This document shows positions 18,115 to 27,877 of a DNA stretch of 47,113 nucleotides, piece by piece (positions within the stretch are counted from its first letter, which is position 1; every line of letters starts with the position of its first letter). Source of the stretch: Pseudomonadota bacterium (GTDB lineage: Bacteria > Pseudomonadota > Gammaproteobacteria > Burkholderiales > Burkholderiaceae_C); assembly GCA_029780695.1 (NCBI GenBank), contig JAKOYD010000175.1, positions 1 through 47,113 of the forward strand, written 5' to 3'. The position numbers and the translations under genes are program-made. The notes beneath the pieces are model-generated. The model was not told the origin of the DNA. It worked only from the letters and a program-made list of their open reading frames with translations, and did not search any database.

Positions 18115-18240
18115 GTGGGCCGCGCAGCAGGCCCTTCCAATGGCCGCGGAGCAGGCCGCACCGGAACGCCGTGGCCGGGGTCTCCCCGGCCACCCGCGTT
18201 GTCCCCCTGGGCGGAAGGCGCCGAAGGCGACTCAGGGGGG
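18115..18240. repeat. Dispersed CCCCCTGAG...GGCCTGCTCCGCGGCC element, copy 2
   Basis: On the minus strand this reads CCCCCCTGAGTCGCC, then AGGGGGACAACGCG, GGCCGGGG and finally GGCCTGCTCCGCGGCC. It matches copy 1 behind the DUF484 gene and the copy in napB. It abuts the stop codon of the LuxR-type regulator gene. Together with a degenerate TAGCTGC repeat copy it fills the spacer 17965-18240, in which I see no gene. Confidence 0.8.
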
Positions 18241-18897
18241 TCATTTCACCAACCCGCGCCGCGCCGCCTCCAGCGCCGCCTCGGCGCGCGACGAGACCTT
18301 GAGCTTGCGGTAAATCTGCTTGACGTAGTCCGCCACGGTGTGGCGCGACAGGCACAGCTGCGCGGCGATTTCGGGCAGGGTGTACCCCTTGGCCACGCGC
18401 TGCAGGATCTCGGTTTCGCGCGTGTTGAGCGCCACCGCGTCCGGCTCCAAGCGCTCGCATTCAAAGCCGCGCGGCCCGCCGTTGCTGAAGTAGCTGATCA
18501 CCCGGCGCGCCACCGGCGGCGACAGCGGCGGTTCGCCGTGCGCGGTGCGGCGCAGGCGCGCCACCAGGTCGTCGCGTGGCGCGCCCTTCAGCAGATACCC
18601 GAAGGCGCCCGCCTGCAGCGCCGGAAACAGGTGGTCGTCGTTGACATGCGAGCTGACCGCCACCGGCATGGCGCGCGGCTGCCGGCTGCGCACGCCGCGG
18701 ATCACCGACAGGCCGCTGCCATCGGGCAAGTCCAGGTCGACCAACGCCAGGTCGAAGCGGCGCGCCGCCGACTCGCCCAGCGCATCGCCGCCCGCGCCCA
18801 CGGCCAGCACCTCAGCCTGCGGAAAGGCAGTGCGCACCGCCTCCGCCAGCCAGGCGCGGGCATCGGGCAGGTGTTCGACGACGACAACGGCATCCAT
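18241..18897 (-). CDS. LuxR/NarL-type response regulator
   Basis: This 218-aa two-component response regulator has an N-terminal receiver domain with the phosphoacceptor D54 in ALVDLDLPDGSGL and the conserved Lys in FGYLLKGAP. The C-terminal GerE helix-turn-helix reads LNTRETEILQRVAKGYTLPE followed by LSRHTVADYVKQIYRKL. No histidine kinase gene lies beside it. The ATG at 18897 directly precedes the receiver domain; upstream codons are non-conserved. It is divergent from phoH. Its target genes are unknown. Confidence 0.87.
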   Translation of the reverse strand: MDAVVVVEHLPDARAWLAEAVRTAFPQAEVLAVGAGGDALGESAARRFDLALVDLDLPDGSGLSVIRGVRSRQPRAMPVAVSSHVNDDHLFPALQAGAFGYLLKGAPRDDLVARLRRTAHGEPPLSPPVARRVISYFSNGGPRGFECERLEPDAVALNTRETEILQRVAKGYTLPEIAAQLCLSRHTVADYVKQIYRKLKVSSRAEAALEAARRGLVK

Positions 18898-19058
18898 CAC
18901 GCAGCCCATGCTACGCAGCACCGCCGCTTGCCGGGCGCGCGCCCCCGCCGTGGAACAGGAAAATGAGAAAAAAGTCCAAGCGTTGTCGCCTGACGTATAC
19001 GCTGTAACTACGGGATCAGGGTCTGCCACGGCCACGGCGCCCCCAGCGCGCGGGGGCG

Positions 19059-20042
19059 ATGGGCGACAATGCGCCGGTGATCCTGCGCCATATCTTTACC
19101 CCGCCCAACAACACCCGGCTGGCCAACCTGGCCGGCCCCATGGACGAGCACCTGCGCACCATCGAGGCCGGCCTGCAGGTGGCCATTGCGCACCGGCACG
19201 GCCAGTTCAAGGTGGATGGGCCCAAGAAGCAGGCCGAGCGCGCCATGGTGGTGCTGCAGGCGCTGTACGAACTGGCCGACCGCCCGATCCAGCCAGACAC
19301 CGTGCAGCTGATGCTGGCCGGCGACGGCGAGCCGCTGCCCGGCAGCGAAGGCGGCGGGCCGGCGCTGGTCACCCGGCGCGGCGACCTGAAGGCGCGCACG
19401 CCCAACCAGGCGGCGTACCTGGAACACATTGCCACGCACGACATCACCTTCGGCATCGGCCCCGCCGGCACCGGCAAGACCTACCTGGCCGTGGCCTGCG
19501 CGGTGGACGCGCTGGAGCGCCAGAGCGTTCAGCGCATCGTGCTGACGCGCCCGGCCGTGGAGGCCGGCGAGCGCCTGGGCTTTCTGCCGGGCGACCTGAC
19601 GCAGAAGGTCGACCCCTACCTGCGCCCGCTGTATGACGCGCTGTACGACCTGATGGGCTTTGACCGCGTGCAGAAGGCGTTCGAGCGCAATCAGCTCGAA
19701 ATCGCCCCGCTGGCCTTCATGCGCGGGCGCACGCTGAACCACGCCTTTGTCATCCTCGACGAGGCGCAGAACACCACGCCCGAGCAGATGAAGATGTTCC
19801 TCACCCGCATCGGCTTCGGCAGCAAGTGCGTGGTGACGGGCGACGTCAGCCAGATCGACCTGCCCAAGGGCGCGACCAGCGGCCTGATCGACGCCGAGCG
19901 CGTGCTGCGCCGCGTGAAGGGGCTGGCTTTTACCCGCTTTACGTCGGCCGACGTGGTGCGCCACCCGCTGGTGGCGCGCATCGTCGACGCCTACGACGCC
20001 GCTGGCCGACCGGCCCGCGCAGGCGCGCGCGAAGCCCGCTGA
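19059..20042 (+). CDS. PhoH family ATPase (PhoH-like, YbeZ type)
   Basis: This 327-aa P-loop ATPase is of the PhoH/YbeZ group, which works with YbeY in 16S rRNA processing and ribosome quality control. An N-terminal KH-like region precedes the ATPase core, with Walker [14 protein letters not shown], Walker [13 protein letters not shown] and the conserved [16 protein letters not shown]. The ATG at 19059 is given; a GTG at 19077 (reading [14 protein letters not shown]) better matches the family N-terminus and is a realistic alternative. ybeY lies downstream on the same strand, but a gene on the opposite strand is placed between them. Confidence 0.92.
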   Translation: MGDNAPVILRHIFTPPNNTRLANLAGPMDEHLRTIEAGLQVAIAHRHGQFKVDGPKKQAERAMVVLQALYELADRPIQPDTVQLMLAGDGEPLPGSEGGGPALVTRRGDLKARTPNQAAYLEHIATHDITFGIGPAGTGKTYLAVACAVDALERQSVQRIVLTRPAVEAGERLGFLPGDLTQKVDPYLRPLYDALYDLMGFDRVQKAFERNQLEIAPLAFMRGRTLNHAFVILDEAQNTTPEQMKMFLTRIGFGSKCVVTGDVSQIDLPKGATSGLIDAERVLRRVKGLAFTRFTSADVVRHPLVARIVDAYDAAGRPARAGAREAR

Positions 20043-20045
20043 CGC

Positions 20046-20095
20046 TACACTATCAATAGCTGCCTGCGCAGGCTCCGCCAGCGTCAGGCACCCAT
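20046..20095. repeat. Dispersed TAGCTGC repeat between phoH and the TAXI gene
   Basis: CACTATCAATAGCTGCCTGC followed by CGCCAGCGTCAGGCACC matches one half of the family consensus. It fills the short spacer between two convergent genes. Confidence 0.6.
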
Positions 20096-20108
20096 TGCTT
20101 CAGATTTT

Positions 20109-21419
20109 TCAGGCTGGCGCGGCCGCGCGCAGCTGGGCGGCGCGGCGCGCGATGGCTTGCTGCACGCTGTCGTTGACGGTGGCAAAGGTGTCGAACTGCT
20201 CGTTGCCGATATCGCCGCTGGACAAGCGCCCGAAGGCCAGCGCCAGCAGATCGTCGGCCTGCTGCTCGACACTGCGCAGCGCGGCTTCGTCGGGCGCCTG
20301 GCGCGCGCGCGCCAGCAAGTCCAGCAGTTGGCGCGTGAACTTCGCCGCGTTCTGCCGCCGGCGGCCCAGCATGAAGCTGATCAGCGCGCCGATGCCCGAC
20401 ACAAGGCCCGTCAGCAGCATCGAGCCGACGTAGAACAGGTCGCCATAACGGTCAAAGAAACGGTTCTGATCGCCCGCCAGGTACGCCGCCGCGCCGGGGT
20501 GCAGCGGCAGGGCGGCCGACAGCGCCTCGCCGGTGTCGGTCTCGGGCGCGTGAACCTGCTTGGCCATCGGCGTTTCGGCGGCCAGCGCCACGCGGCTGGT
20601 GAACAGCAGGCGCGTCAGGTCGAACACCACGCTGTGCGCCAGCGCCGTGCGCGCCACCAGGCGCTGCGTCACGGCCAGCGTCGGCAGCGGCTCGGCGGGC
20701 AGCGGCGGCGTGCCGACCAGCGCGCCGCGCGGCAGCTCGACGGCCTCCAGCATGGGTTCGGCCACGGCCATGGCCTCCGCCTCCTCCACACCGAAGACGC
20801 GCGGCGGCCGCTGCCCGCGCTGCAGCAGCGCCTGCACGCGCGCGCCGCCGTTGCCCTGCAGCGGGCCCACGGGCATCACCACGTCCACGCGCTGCTGGTC
20901 GATGGCGCTGGCCACGTCTTCCGGCGTCAGCGCCACGCGGGTAACGCTGCGCGGATCGACGCCCGCATGGCGCAGCACGGTGTCCAGCAGCGCCATGTTT
21001 TCGGCGGTGCCGCGCAGCACGCCCACGCGACGGCCCTTGAGGTCGGCCAGCGAACGCACGCGCGCCGCGCCGGTCACGACGAACATCATCGGCATTTCAC
21101 TCAGCACCGCCACCGTCAGGCCGCGGCGCGGCATCACGTCGCTGCGCACCACGGCCAGGTCGACCTCGCCGCTGTCGAGCGCCGCCGCCAGGCTGGCGTA
21201 GTTTTCCTTGCGCACCAGCGTCAAGCGCACCGGCGCGCGGTCGGTCTGCAACTTGCGCGCGAAGGCGGTCATGACGCGGGCGTGGTCACGCTCGTCCGGG
21301 CCCACGGCCACCGTCAGGCGCGTGGGCAGCGCGTAGATGGACAGCGCCAGCGCGGTCAGGCCCAGCACCACGAAGACGATCGTGGCGATGAGCGGGCCGG
21401 GACGCGTAACGCTTCGCAT
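20109..21419 (-). CDS. TAXI-family TRAP transporter solute-binding protein with C-terminal membrane helix
   Basis: This 436-aa protein has an N-terminal transmembrane or signal-anchor helix (PLIATIVFVVLGLTALALSI), then a periplasmic binding domain with the TAXI-family pattern LDSGEVDLAVVRSDV, LADLKGRRVGVLRGTAENM and TPEDVASAIDQQRVDVVMPVG. A second hydrophobic segment (YVGSMLLTGLVSGIGALISF) near residues 350-375 is followed by a charged, helical cytoplasmic tail. The C-terminal membrane anchor is unlike soluble TAXI receptors and no TRAP permease gene lies nearby, so a sensing or accessory role is possible. ATG at 21419 is used. It is transcribed against phoH and ybeY. Confidence 0.8.
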   Translation of the reverse strand: MRSVTRPGPLIATIVFVVLGLTALALSIYALPTRLTVAVGPDERDHARVMTAFARKLQTDRAPVRLTLVRKENYASLAAALDSGEVDLAVVRSDVMPRRGLTVAVLSEMPMMFVVTGAARVRSLADLKGRRVGVLRGTAENMALLDTVLRHAGVDPRSVTRVALTPEDVASAIDQQRVDVVMPVGPLQGNGGARVQALLQRGQRPPRVFGVEEAEAMAVAEPMLEAVELPRGALVGTPPLPAEPLPTLAVTQRLVARTALAHSVVFDLTRLLFTSRVALAAETPMAKQVHAPETDTGEALSAALPLHPGAAAYLAGDQNRFFDRYGDLFYVGSMLLTGLVSGIGALISFMLGRRRQNAAKFTRQLLDLLARARQAPDEAALRSVEQQADDLLALAFGRLSSGDIGNEQFDTFATVNDSVQQAIARRAAQLRAAAPA

Positions 21420-21474
21420 GATGGATGACGGACGGCCATTGTGCCCATAATCGAAGCGCTCGCCACCCTTTGCC

Positions 21475-21939
21475 ATGCCCACGCCCCCGCTCACGCTCAA
21501 CCTGCAGTTCGCCCGCGACGACGGCCTGGCCGCCCACCGCGCCGCGCTGCCGCGCCACCGCGTGGCGCGCTGGCTGCGCGCGGCGTTGGGCGGCGACGTG
21601 CAGGCGGCCGAAATCACGGTGCGCATCGTCGGCGCCGACGAGGGCCAGCGCCTGAACCGCGAATTCCGCGGCAAGGATTACGCCACCAACGTGCTCACCT
21701 TCGACTACAGCGGCGCCCCGGTGGTGGCGACCGACCTGGTGCTGTGCGCACCGGTCATCGAGCGCGAAGCCGCCGAACTGGGCAAGCCGCTGGCCGCGCA
21801 CTATGCGCACCTGCTGGTGCACGGCGCGCTGCACGCGCAGGGCTGGGACCACGAGACCAGCGACGTCGACGCCGAGGCCATGGAAGCCGAGGAGCGCCGC
21901 ATCCTCGCCGCGCTGGGTGAGCCCGATCCTTACGTGTGA
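21475..21939 (+). CDS. ybeY: Endoribonuclease YbeY
   Basis: YbeY is a zinc-dependent endoribonuclease for 16S rRNA 3'-end maturation and 70S quality control. The 154-aa protein has the conserved [19 protein letters not shown] and the zinc-binding [11 protein letters not shown] near the C-terminus. It lies in the phoH locus, as is usual, but is preceded by the opposite-strand TAXI gene. It must therefore have its own promoter in the 55-base spacer 21420-21474 or be read through from phoH. Confidence 0.95.
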   Translation: MPTPPLTLNLQFARDDGLAAHRAALPRHRVARWLRAALGGDVQAAEITVRIVGADEGQRLNREFRGKDYATNVLTFDYSGAPVVATDLVLCAPVIEREAAELGKPLAAHYAHLLVHGALHAQGWDHETSDVDAEAMEAEERRILAALGEPDPYV

Positions 21940-21969
21940 CGCCGCCGCTTCAGGGACGCCCCCCGAACA

Positions 21970-22062
21970 GCCGGACGCGAAGGACGCCAAGGAATCGCGA
22001 AGGACGCGAAAGAAACAGCCAAGAATTTCTTTGCTTTTTCGGCGTCCGGTTTTCGGTATTTC
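21970..22062. repeat. GCGAAGGACGC-type repeat element, copy 1
   Basis: The element starts AACAGCCGGACGCGAAGGAC, repeats GCGAAGGACGCGAAAG, and ends TTTTTCGGCGTCCGGT. Its ends CCGGACGC...GCGTCCGG are inverted repeats, so the whole element can fold. A second copy lies between napA and napG. Confidence 0.85.
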
Positions 22063-22101
22063 AGGTCAAGCGGGCACCCTGCGTTGATCCTATGAAAACC
22101 A

Positions 22102-22150
22102 GCTTCCAGCGCTTGAGCAGACTGCGCAGTCAGCTATCTATTTTGAAGCA
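22102..22150. repeat. Dispersed TAGCTGC/GCGCTTG repeat between ybeY and dtd
   Basis: CCAGCGCTTGAGCAGACTGC followed by CAGTCAGCTATCTATTTTGA matches the family in reverse orientation. With the preceding GCGAAGGACGC element it fills the 236-base spacer 21940-22175, which shows no gene. Confidence 0.65.
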
Positions 22151-22175
22151 ATCGCGCAGACGGCTGCGCGCGCCG

Positions 22176-22625
22176 TCAGCCCGGCGGCGCGATGCGCAAC
22201 GGAATCGTCACCGGCCCATCGTTGACCAGGTGCACTTGCATGTCGGCGGCGAACTCGCCGGTGGCCACCTCGGGGTGTACGGCGCGGGCGCGGGCGACAA
22301 AGTATTCGTACAGCCGGCGCCCTTCGTCGGGCGGCGCGGCGCGGGTGAAGCTGGGGCGGTTGCCGCCGGACGTGTCGGCGGCCAGCGTGAACTGGCTGAC
22401 CACCAGCAGGCCGCCGCCCGTGTCCTGCAGGCTCAGGTTCATCTTGCCGGCCGCGTCGCTGAAGATGCGCAGCTTCAGCAACTTGGCCAGCAGCTGGTCG
22501 GCCTGCGCCTCGCCGTCGCCGCGCTCGGCGCACAGCAGCACCAGCAGGCCAGGGCCGATGGCGCCGATGGCGCGGCCCTGCACGCGCACGCTGGCTTCGG
22601 CCACGCGTTGAATCAGGGCCTGCAT
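22176..22625 (-). CDS. dtd: D-aminoacyl-tRNA deacylase
   Basis: Dtd hydrolyses D-amino acids and glycine mischarged on tRNA. The 149-aa protein begins [15 protein letters not shown]. It has the catalytic [17 protein letters not shown] segment and the C-terminal cross-subunit motif [12 protein letters not shown], including the Gly-cisPro-type NDGPVT. It lies 28 bases downstream of the cation-efflux gene on the same strand and may be cotranscribed with it. Confidence 0.95.
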   Translation of the reverse strand: MQALIQRVAEASVRVQGRAIGAIGPGLLVLLCAERGDGEAQADQLLAKLLKLRIFSDAAGKMNLSLQDTGGGLLVVSQFTLAADTSGGNRPSFTRAAPPDEGRRLYEYFVARARAVHPEVATGEFAADMQVHLVNDGPVTIPLRIAPPG

Positions 22626-22653
22626 GGCGCGCTCCCGCCGCTGGTGGTGACGG

Positions 22654-23643
22654 TCATGCGGGCACCTCGGTCACGGGCGGAGGCGGCGGCTCGTCCAGGT
22701 CGGCGGTGATCGGCTCCACGTCGTCGGGCAGCAGCTGGATGCTGGCGTGCAGCCCCGGCACGCCCAGCGCCAGCGCGGCCTCGACCTGATGCCGCAGGTC
22801 GTCGGCCTGGCGCAGCGTCCAGCGCGCCGGCACGTGCATGTGCAGGTTGACGAAGCGGCGCGCGCCGGCCTTGCGCGTCATCACGTGGTCGAACAGCACG
22901 ATGTCGCGCCCGCCTTCGCTGCGGGCAAACCGGGCCAGCACGGCGTCGATTTCGGACTGCACCTCGGGCTCGACCGCGCCGTCCATCAGGCCATGGGCCG
23001 ATCGGCGGATCAGCCGCCCGCCCTCGCGCACGATGTTCAGCGCCACGCCGATGGCGACCAGCGGGTCCAGCCACAACCAGCCAGTGACGCCCACCAGCAG
23101 CAACCCGCCCACCACGCCCGCCGACGTCCACACGTCCGTCAGCAGGTGTTTGGCGTCGGCCTCCAGCGCAATGGAGTGGTGTACGCGCGATGCGCGCAGC
23201 ATGACCCACGCCAGCACGCCGTTGAGCACCGAGCTGGCCACCGACAGCGCCAAGCCCCAGCCGACCTGCTCCAGCGGCTGCGGCGCCCAAAAGCGCGGCA
23301 GCGCCGCCCATATGATGGCGCTGGCCGCGCCGATGATCAGGATGCCCTCGAAGCCAGACGAGAAATATTCGGCCTTGTGGTGACCGAACGGGTGGTCCTC
23401 GTCCGCCGGGCGCTCGGCCACGGTCACCATCCACAGCCCGAACATGGCCGCCGCCAGGTTGACGAAGGACTCCATCGCGTCCGACAGCAGGCCGACCGAG
23501 CCGGTGATCCACCAGGCCAGCGTCTTCAGCCCGATGGTCAGCACGGCCACCACCACCGAAACCAGCATGAGCCGGCGCGGGGTCATCCAGCGGTGCAGCT
23601 CGGCGCCTGGGGGAGGGGTCAGGTCGGGGTTGGGGTTTGCCAT
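22654..23643 (-). CDS. Cation diffusion facilitator (CDF) family transporter
   Basis: This 329-aa inner-membrane divalent cation/proton antiporter has about five to six hydrophobic segments. The metal-site helices contain [18 protein letters not shown] and [19 protein letters not shown], and [17 protein letters not shown] is the family loop. A cytoplasmic C-terminal domain ([20 protein letters not shown]) follows, and the tail is Pro-rich. Zinc, iron or manganese are the likely substrates; the DAMES variant of the first metal site does not decide between them. The ATG at 23643 begins [13 protein letters not shown]. Confidence 0.9.
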   Translation of the reverse strand: MANPNPDLTPPPGAELHRWMTPRRLMLVSVVVAVLTIGLKTLAWWITGSVGLLSDAMESFVNLAAAMFGLWMVTVAERPADEDHPFGHHKAEYFSSGFEGILIIGAASAIIWAALPRFWAPQPLEQVGWGLALSVASSVLNGVLAWVMLRASRVHHSIALEADAKHLLTDVWTSAGVVGGLLLVGVTGWLWLDPLVAIGVALNIVREGGRLIRRSAHGLMDGAVEPEVQSEIDAVLARFARSEGGRDIVLFDHVMTRKAGARRFVNLHMHVPARWTLRQADDLRHQVEAALALGVPGLHASIQLLPDDVEPITADLDEPPPPPVTEVPA

Positions 23644-23947
23644 CGGCCGATTGTGCCGGGGCGGCACGCGGGCACCGGGCGCGGGGTGGCGACGGCGCTG
23701 CCCGCTTCTTGCAGGGCGCGGCATGGGCGCCACGTCCAAACCATACCGGGGACAGCATGATTTCAAACACTATCGGCAGTTTGCCCATGCCCCAAGCCAC
23801 AAGCAGCTATCAATAGCGAAGCAATTTCCCGACCATTCCAGTGCGGTATTGCGTGGCGAAGTCGCCACCTCAACGCTCAAAATTAGCTTGAGTCAAGATC
23901 GCCGCGCGCAACGCTGGTTATCCTCAAAGATCGAAAGGTTTTAGGGC
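23644..23947 (+). promoter_or_regulatory. Divergent spacer CDF gene/napD with a small palindrome
   Basis: This 304-base spacer has no gene. It contains a partial TAGCTGC repeat (23795-23820, AAGCAGCTATCAATAGCG) and an 11-base palindrome CTTGAGTCAAG at 23887-23897 in a relatively AT-rich stretch before napD. The palindrome has the TTGA/TCAA words of FNR-type sites but not the required spacing, so it is at most a possible operator. A weak ribosome-binding AAAGG lies ahead of the napD ATG. No convincing -35/-10 pair could be assigned. Confidence 0.3.
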
Positions 23948-24316
23948 ATGAGTGTTTTAGGGGTCGTGGTGCGAGTCAGGCCGCAGGATCGTCTGGCGAT
24001 CACCGGGCGTCTGGCGGCCACGCCGGGCGTGGACTTGGGTCCCGACCCGGGCGATGGCCGGCTGATCGCCGTCATCGAAAGCACGGCCGACACGCCCGCC
24101 GCCGCCATCATGGCCGACATCGCGCAGTGGCCCGAGGTGCATAACCTGTCGCTCGTGTTCGAGCAGAGCGACCCCGACGCGGGCGAGCAACCCGCCGAAT
24201 TCGACTTCCGCGCCTGGCGATCCAGCGTGGGCGACTTTGCCCGCCGCCAGGCCGAGCCCGCCGTTTCCACTTCCCGTGAATCCACAAGCGCCCCCGCTGG
24301 CGCAGGAGAAGCCTGA
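23948..24316 (+). CDS. napD: Nitrate reductase maturation chaperone NapD
   Basis: NapD binds the twin-arginine signal of NapA and assists its maturation before export. The ferredoxin-like fold segments [41 protein letters not shown] and [15 protein letters not shown] fit NapD. The 122-aa length includes a C-terminal extension of about 30 residues. It is the first gene of the nap operon and ends one base before the napA ATG. Confidence 0.9.
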   Translation: MSVLGVVVRVRPQDRLAITGRLAATPGVDLGPDPGDGRLIAVIESTADTPAAAIMADIAQWPEVHNLSLVFEQSDPDAGEQPAEFDFRAWRSSVGDFARRQAEPAVSTSRESTSAPAGAGEA

Positions 24317-24317
24317 C

Positions 24318-26864
24318 ATGAAATCCGACCGCCGCGTCTTCCTCAAATCGCAGGCCATGACGGCCGCCGCCGCCGCCGCCGGCATCCCCATCGTGGCCGA
24401 GGCGCAAAAAGCCGCGCCCGCCGCGCCGGCCACGGGTGTTCGTTGGGACAAGGCGCCCTGCCGCTTCTGCGGCACCGGCTGCTCCGTGATGGTTGGCGTG
24501 CAAGAAGGCAAAGTGGTCGCCACGCAGGGCGACCCGGAAGCGCCGGTCAACCGCGGCCTGAACTGCATCAAGGGCTACTTCCTGTCCAAGATCATGTACG
24601 GCAAGGACCGCCTGACCACGCCCCTGCTGCGCAAGAAAAACGGCGTGTACGACAAGAACGGCGAGTTCACGCCCATCAGCTGGAACGAGGCCTTCGACAT
24701 CATGGCGCTGAAGTGGAAAGAAGCGCTGAAAACCGCCGGCCCCGCCGGCGTGGGCATGTTCGGCTCGGGCCAGTGGACGATCTGGGAAGGCTATGCGGCA
24801 TCCAAGCTGTGGAAGGCAGGCTTTCGCAGCAACAACATCGACCCCAACGCGCGCCACTGCATGGCCAGCGCGGTCACAGGCTTCATGCGCACCTTCGGCA
24901 TCGACGAGCCGATGGGCTGCTACGACGACATCGAGCAGGCCGACGCCTTTGTGCTGTGGGGCAGCAACATGGCCGAGATGCACCCGATTCTGTGGAGCCG
25001 CATCACCGACCGCCGCCTGTCGCAGCCCAACTGCAAGGTGGCCGTGCTATCGACTTTCGAGCACCGCAGCTTTGACCTGGCCGACATGCCGATGGTGTTC
25101 ACGCCGCAGACCGACCTGGCGATCATGAACTACATCGCCCACTACATCATCAGCAACAAGAAATACAACGCCGATTTCGTCAAGAAGCACGTCAACTTCA
25201 AGGCCGGCGAAACCGACATTGGCTACGGCCTGCGCCCGGGCCACGCGCTGGAAAAAGACGCCAAGGCCAACGGCTACCCCGGCGCCGACGGCAAGCCCAA
25301 GACGAACCCGAACGACGCCAAGCCGATCACGTTTGACGAGTACGCCAAGTTCGTCAGCGAATACACGCTGGACAAGGTGAGCAAGCTCTCGGGCGTGCCC
25401 GCCAAGCAGCTGGAAGACCTGGCCAAGCTGTATGCCGACCCGAAGGTCAAGGTCGTCAGCTTCTGGACCATGGGATTCAACCAGCACACGCGCGGCACCT
25501 GGGCCAACAACATGATCTACAACATCCATCTGTTGATGGGCAAGATCAGCCAGCCCGGCAACGGCCCCTTCAGCCTGACGGGCCAGCCGAGCGCCTGCGG
25601 CACCGCGCGCGAGGTGGGCACCTTTGCCCACCGCCTGCCGGCCGACATGGTGGTGACCAACCCCGAGCACCGCAAGCACACCGAGGAGCTGTGGCAACTG
25701 CCCGACGGCACGCTGCCCGACAAGATCGGCCTGCACGCCGTGGCGCAAAGCCGCGCGCTGAAAGACGGCAAGCTGCTGTGCTACTGGACCAGCACCACCA
25801 ACAACATGCAGGCCGGCCCCAACATCAACGACGAGATCTACCCCGGCTGGCGCAACCCCAAGACCTTCGTCGTGGTGAGCGATCCGTACCCCACGGTGAG
25901 CGCGATGGCCGCCGACCTGGTGCTGCCCACGGCCATGTGGGTCGAGAAGGAAGGCGCCTACGGCAACGCCGAGCGCCGCACCCAGTTCTGGCGCCAGCAA
26001 GTGGCCGCGCCGGGCCAGGCCAAGTCGGATCTGTGGCAGTACATCGAATTTTCCAAGCGCTTCAAGATGGAAGAGGTGTGGCCCGCCGAGCTGCTGGCCA
26101 AGAAGCCTGAATACAAAGGCAAGACGCTGTTCGACGTGCTGTACAAGAACGGCAAGGTCAACAAGTTCCCGGTGGCCGACGTGGGCAAGGTGAACGGCAA
26201 GTACGTGCCCAACTACCTGAACGACGAGTCGAAGGAACTGGGCTACTACCTGCAGAAGGGTCTGTTCGAGGAATACGCCGAATTCGGCCGCGGCCACGGC
26301 CACGATTTGGCGAGCTTCGACACGTACCACGAGGCGCGCGGCCTGCGCTGGCCGGTGGTCGACGGCAAGGAAACGCTGTGGCGCTTCCGCGAGGGCTACG
26401 ACCCGTATGTGAAGAAGGGCGAGGACATCAAGTTCTACGGCCACAAGGACGGCAAGGCGGTGATCTTCGCCCTGCCCTACCAGCCCGCCGCCGAGGCGCC
26501 GGACAAGGAGTTCGACCTGTGGCTGTGCACCGGCCGCGTGCTGGAGCACTGGCACACCGGCAGCATGACGCGCCGCGTGGCCGAACTGCACCGCGCCGTG
26601 CCCGAAGCGGTGTGCTTCATGCACCCCGACGACGCGTCGGCGCGCAAGCTGCAGCGCGGCATGCAGGTCAGGATCCAGTCGCGGCGCGGCGAAATCCTGG
26701 CCGCCGTCGAAACCCGCGGCCGCAACAAGGTGCCGCGCGGGCTGATCTTCGTGCCTTTCTTTGACGAGAGCCGGCTGATCAACAAGCTGACGCTGGATGC
26801 GACGTGCCCGATCTCGAAAGAGACCGATTTCAAGAAGTGCGCGGCAAGGGTGGTCAAGGCTTGA
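24318..26864 (+). CDS. napA: Periplasmic nitrate reductase catalytic subunit NapA
   Basis: NapA is the molybdenum bis-MGD enzyme that reduces nitrate to nitrite in the periplasm. The 848-aa precursor has a Tat signal peptide ([11 protein letters not shown], residues 4-14, then an Ala-rich h-region). Its [4Fe-4S] ligands are C48, C51 and C55 (CRFCGTGCS) and C83. The molybdenum-ligating Cys is C181 in [13 protein letters not shown]. The C-terminal MGD-binding region includes [20 protein letters not shown]. The ATG at 24318 sits behind a strong AGGAG. Electrons come from NapB and NapC, encoded downstream. Confidence 0.98.
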   Translation: MKSDRRVFLKSQAMTAAAAAAGIPIVAEAQKAAPAAPATGVRWDKAPCRFCGTGCSVMVGVQEGKVVATQGDPEAPVNRGLNCIKGYFLSKIMYGKDRLTTPLLRKKNGVYDKNGEFTPISWNEAFDIMALKWKEALKTAGPAGVGMFGSGQWTIWEGYAASKLWKAGFRSNNIDPNARHCMASAVTGFMRTFGIDEPMGCYDDIEQADAFVLWGSNMAEMHPILWSRITDRRLSQPNCKVAVLSTFEHRSFDLADMPMVFTPQTDLAIMNYIAHYIISNKKYNADFVKKHVNFKAGETDIGYGLRPGHALEKDAKANGYPGADGKPKTNPNDAKPITFDEYAKFVSEYTLDKVSKLSGVPAKQLEDLAKLYADPKVKVVSFWTMGFNQHTRGTWANNMIYNIHLLMGKISQPGNGPFSLTGQPSACGTAREVGTFAHRLPADMVVTNPEHRKHTEELWQLPDGTLPDKIGLHAVAQSRALKDGKLLCYWTSTTNNMQAGPNINDEIYPGWRNPKTFVVVSDPYPTVSAMAADLVLPTAMWVEKEGAYGNAERRTQFWRQQVAAPGQAKSDLWQYIEFSKRFKMEEVWPAELLAKKPEYKGKTLFDVLYKNGKVNKFPVADVGKVNGKYVPNYLNDESKELGYYLQKGLFEEYAEFGRGHGHDLASFDTYHEARGLRWPVVDGKETLWRFREGYDPYVKKGEDIKFYGHKDGKAVIFALPYQPAAEAPDKEFDLWLCTGRVLEHWHTGSMTRRVAELHRAVPEAVCFMHPDDASARKLQRGMQVRIQSRRGEILAAVETRGRNKVPRGLIFVPFFDESRLINKLTLDATCPISKETDFKKCAARVVKA

Positions 26865-26874
26865 TGCACTGCTA

Positions 26875-26997
26875 AACAGCCGGACGCGAAGGACGCAAAA
26901 GTTACGTTACGCGAAGGACGCTAAAGAATTCAAAAAATTTGGTTTTCCTTTTGCGTCCTTCGCGAATCCTTCGCGCCCTTCGCGTCCGGTATTTCTT
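26875..26997. repeat. GCGAAGGACGC-type repeat element, copy 2, inside the nap operon
   Basis: The element starts AACAGCCGGACGCGAAGGAC, contains two more GCGAAGGACG words on one side and GCGTCCTTCGCG and CCCTTCGCGTCCGGT on the other, and so forms a long imperfect inverted repeat. It fills almost the whole 146-base napA-napG spacer. It shares its first 20 bases with copy 1 at 21970. Confidence 0.88.
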
Positions 26998-27010
26998 CTG
27001 ATCCAAGCCC

Positions 27011-27877
27011 ATGCAAATCAACCGCCGCAACCTGCTGCAAAGCGCCGCCAGCGCCGGCACGGCTGCGCTTGTGGCGGGCGGGGCGGCGGTGCTTTCAAAA
27101 CCTGCATTGGCGCGGCCGGCGCAGGCCATTCGGCCGCCCGGCGCTTTGCCTGAGCGCGAATTCCTTGCCGCCTGCGTGCGCTGCGGTCTGTGCGTGCGCG
27201 ACTGCCCGCCGCAGAATCTGAAGTTGAGCACCTGGGGCAGCGGCCTGGCGGCGGATGTGGCGATTGGCACACCGTATTTCGAAGCGCGTCAGATCCCGTG
27301 CGAGATGTGCGACCACATCCCGTGCGTCAAGGCCTGCCCGACTGGCGCGCTGGACCATGCGCTGACCGACATCAGCAAGGCGAAGATGGGCACGGCCGTG
27401 CTGATCGACCAGGAAAACTGCCTCAACTTCCTCGGGCTGCGCTGCGATGTGTGCTACCGCGTCTGCCCCGTGATCGACAAGGCGATCACGCTGGAGAAGA
27501 TGAGCAACCCGCGCAGTGACCGCCACGCCATGCTGCTGCCCACGGTGCACGCCGAGCATTGCACCGGCTGCGGCAAGTGCGAGAAAAGCTGCGTGCTGGA
27601 AGAAGCGGCCATCAAGGTCGTGCCCACAAAAATCGCGCGCGGCGAGCTGGGCCACCACTACCGCAAGAACGTGGTGCAGCGCAGCGACGTGGGCCACGTG
27701 GGCGAGACGCGCGCGGGCGAGAAGGTGGAAGCCACGCCCGGCCTGCCGAAGTTCGGCCAGCCCACGCAGCGCCTGCCCGACGTGCCGCATGAGGGCGACC
27801 TGAACCCGCTGCGCTCCGGCGCCGCGCCGTACAACCCGGCGCCGATTCTGGGCAGCAAACCAGGGGCTGCGCCATGA
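27011..27877 (+). CDS. napG: Ferredoxin-type protein NapG
   Basis: NapG is a periplasm-facing iron-sulfur protein that, with NapH, passes quinol electrons towards NapC/NapB. The 288-aa protein has an N-terminal Tat-like signal ([12 protein letters not shown]) and four Cys clusters: [27 protein letters not shown], the [10 protein letters not shown] group and [11 protein letters not shown]. The C-terminal tail is Pro-rich. It starts after the repeat-filled spacer with only a poor ribosome-binding site, and its stop overlaps the napH start (ATGA at 27874-27877). Confidence 0.95.
   Translation: MQINRRNLLQSAASAGTAALVAGGAAVLSKPALARPAQAIRPPGALPEREFLAACVRCGLCVRDCPPQNLKLSTWGSGLAADVAIGTPYFEARQIPCEMCDHIPCVKACPTGALDHALTDISKAKMGTAVLIDQENCLNFLGLRCDVCYRVCPVIDKAITLEKMSNPRSDRHAMLLPTVHAEHCTGCGKCEKSCVLEEAAIKVVPTKIARGELGHHYRKNVVQRSDVGHVGETRAGEKVEATPGLPKFGQPTQRLPDVPHEGDLNPLRSGAAPYNPAPILGSKPGAAP

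Noticed and set aside
14239..18966. Plus-strand open frame of more than 1,500 codons opposite ruvB, the protease, ruvA and the regulator
   Set aside because: It is a GC-driven antisense frame, rich in Arg/Gly/Ala, over well-supported genes on the other strand.
23887..23897. CTTGAGTCAAG palindrome before napD as an FNR box
   Set aside because: The half-sites are one base apart instead of the six between TTGA and TCAA that FNR sites need, so it is not called as FNR.
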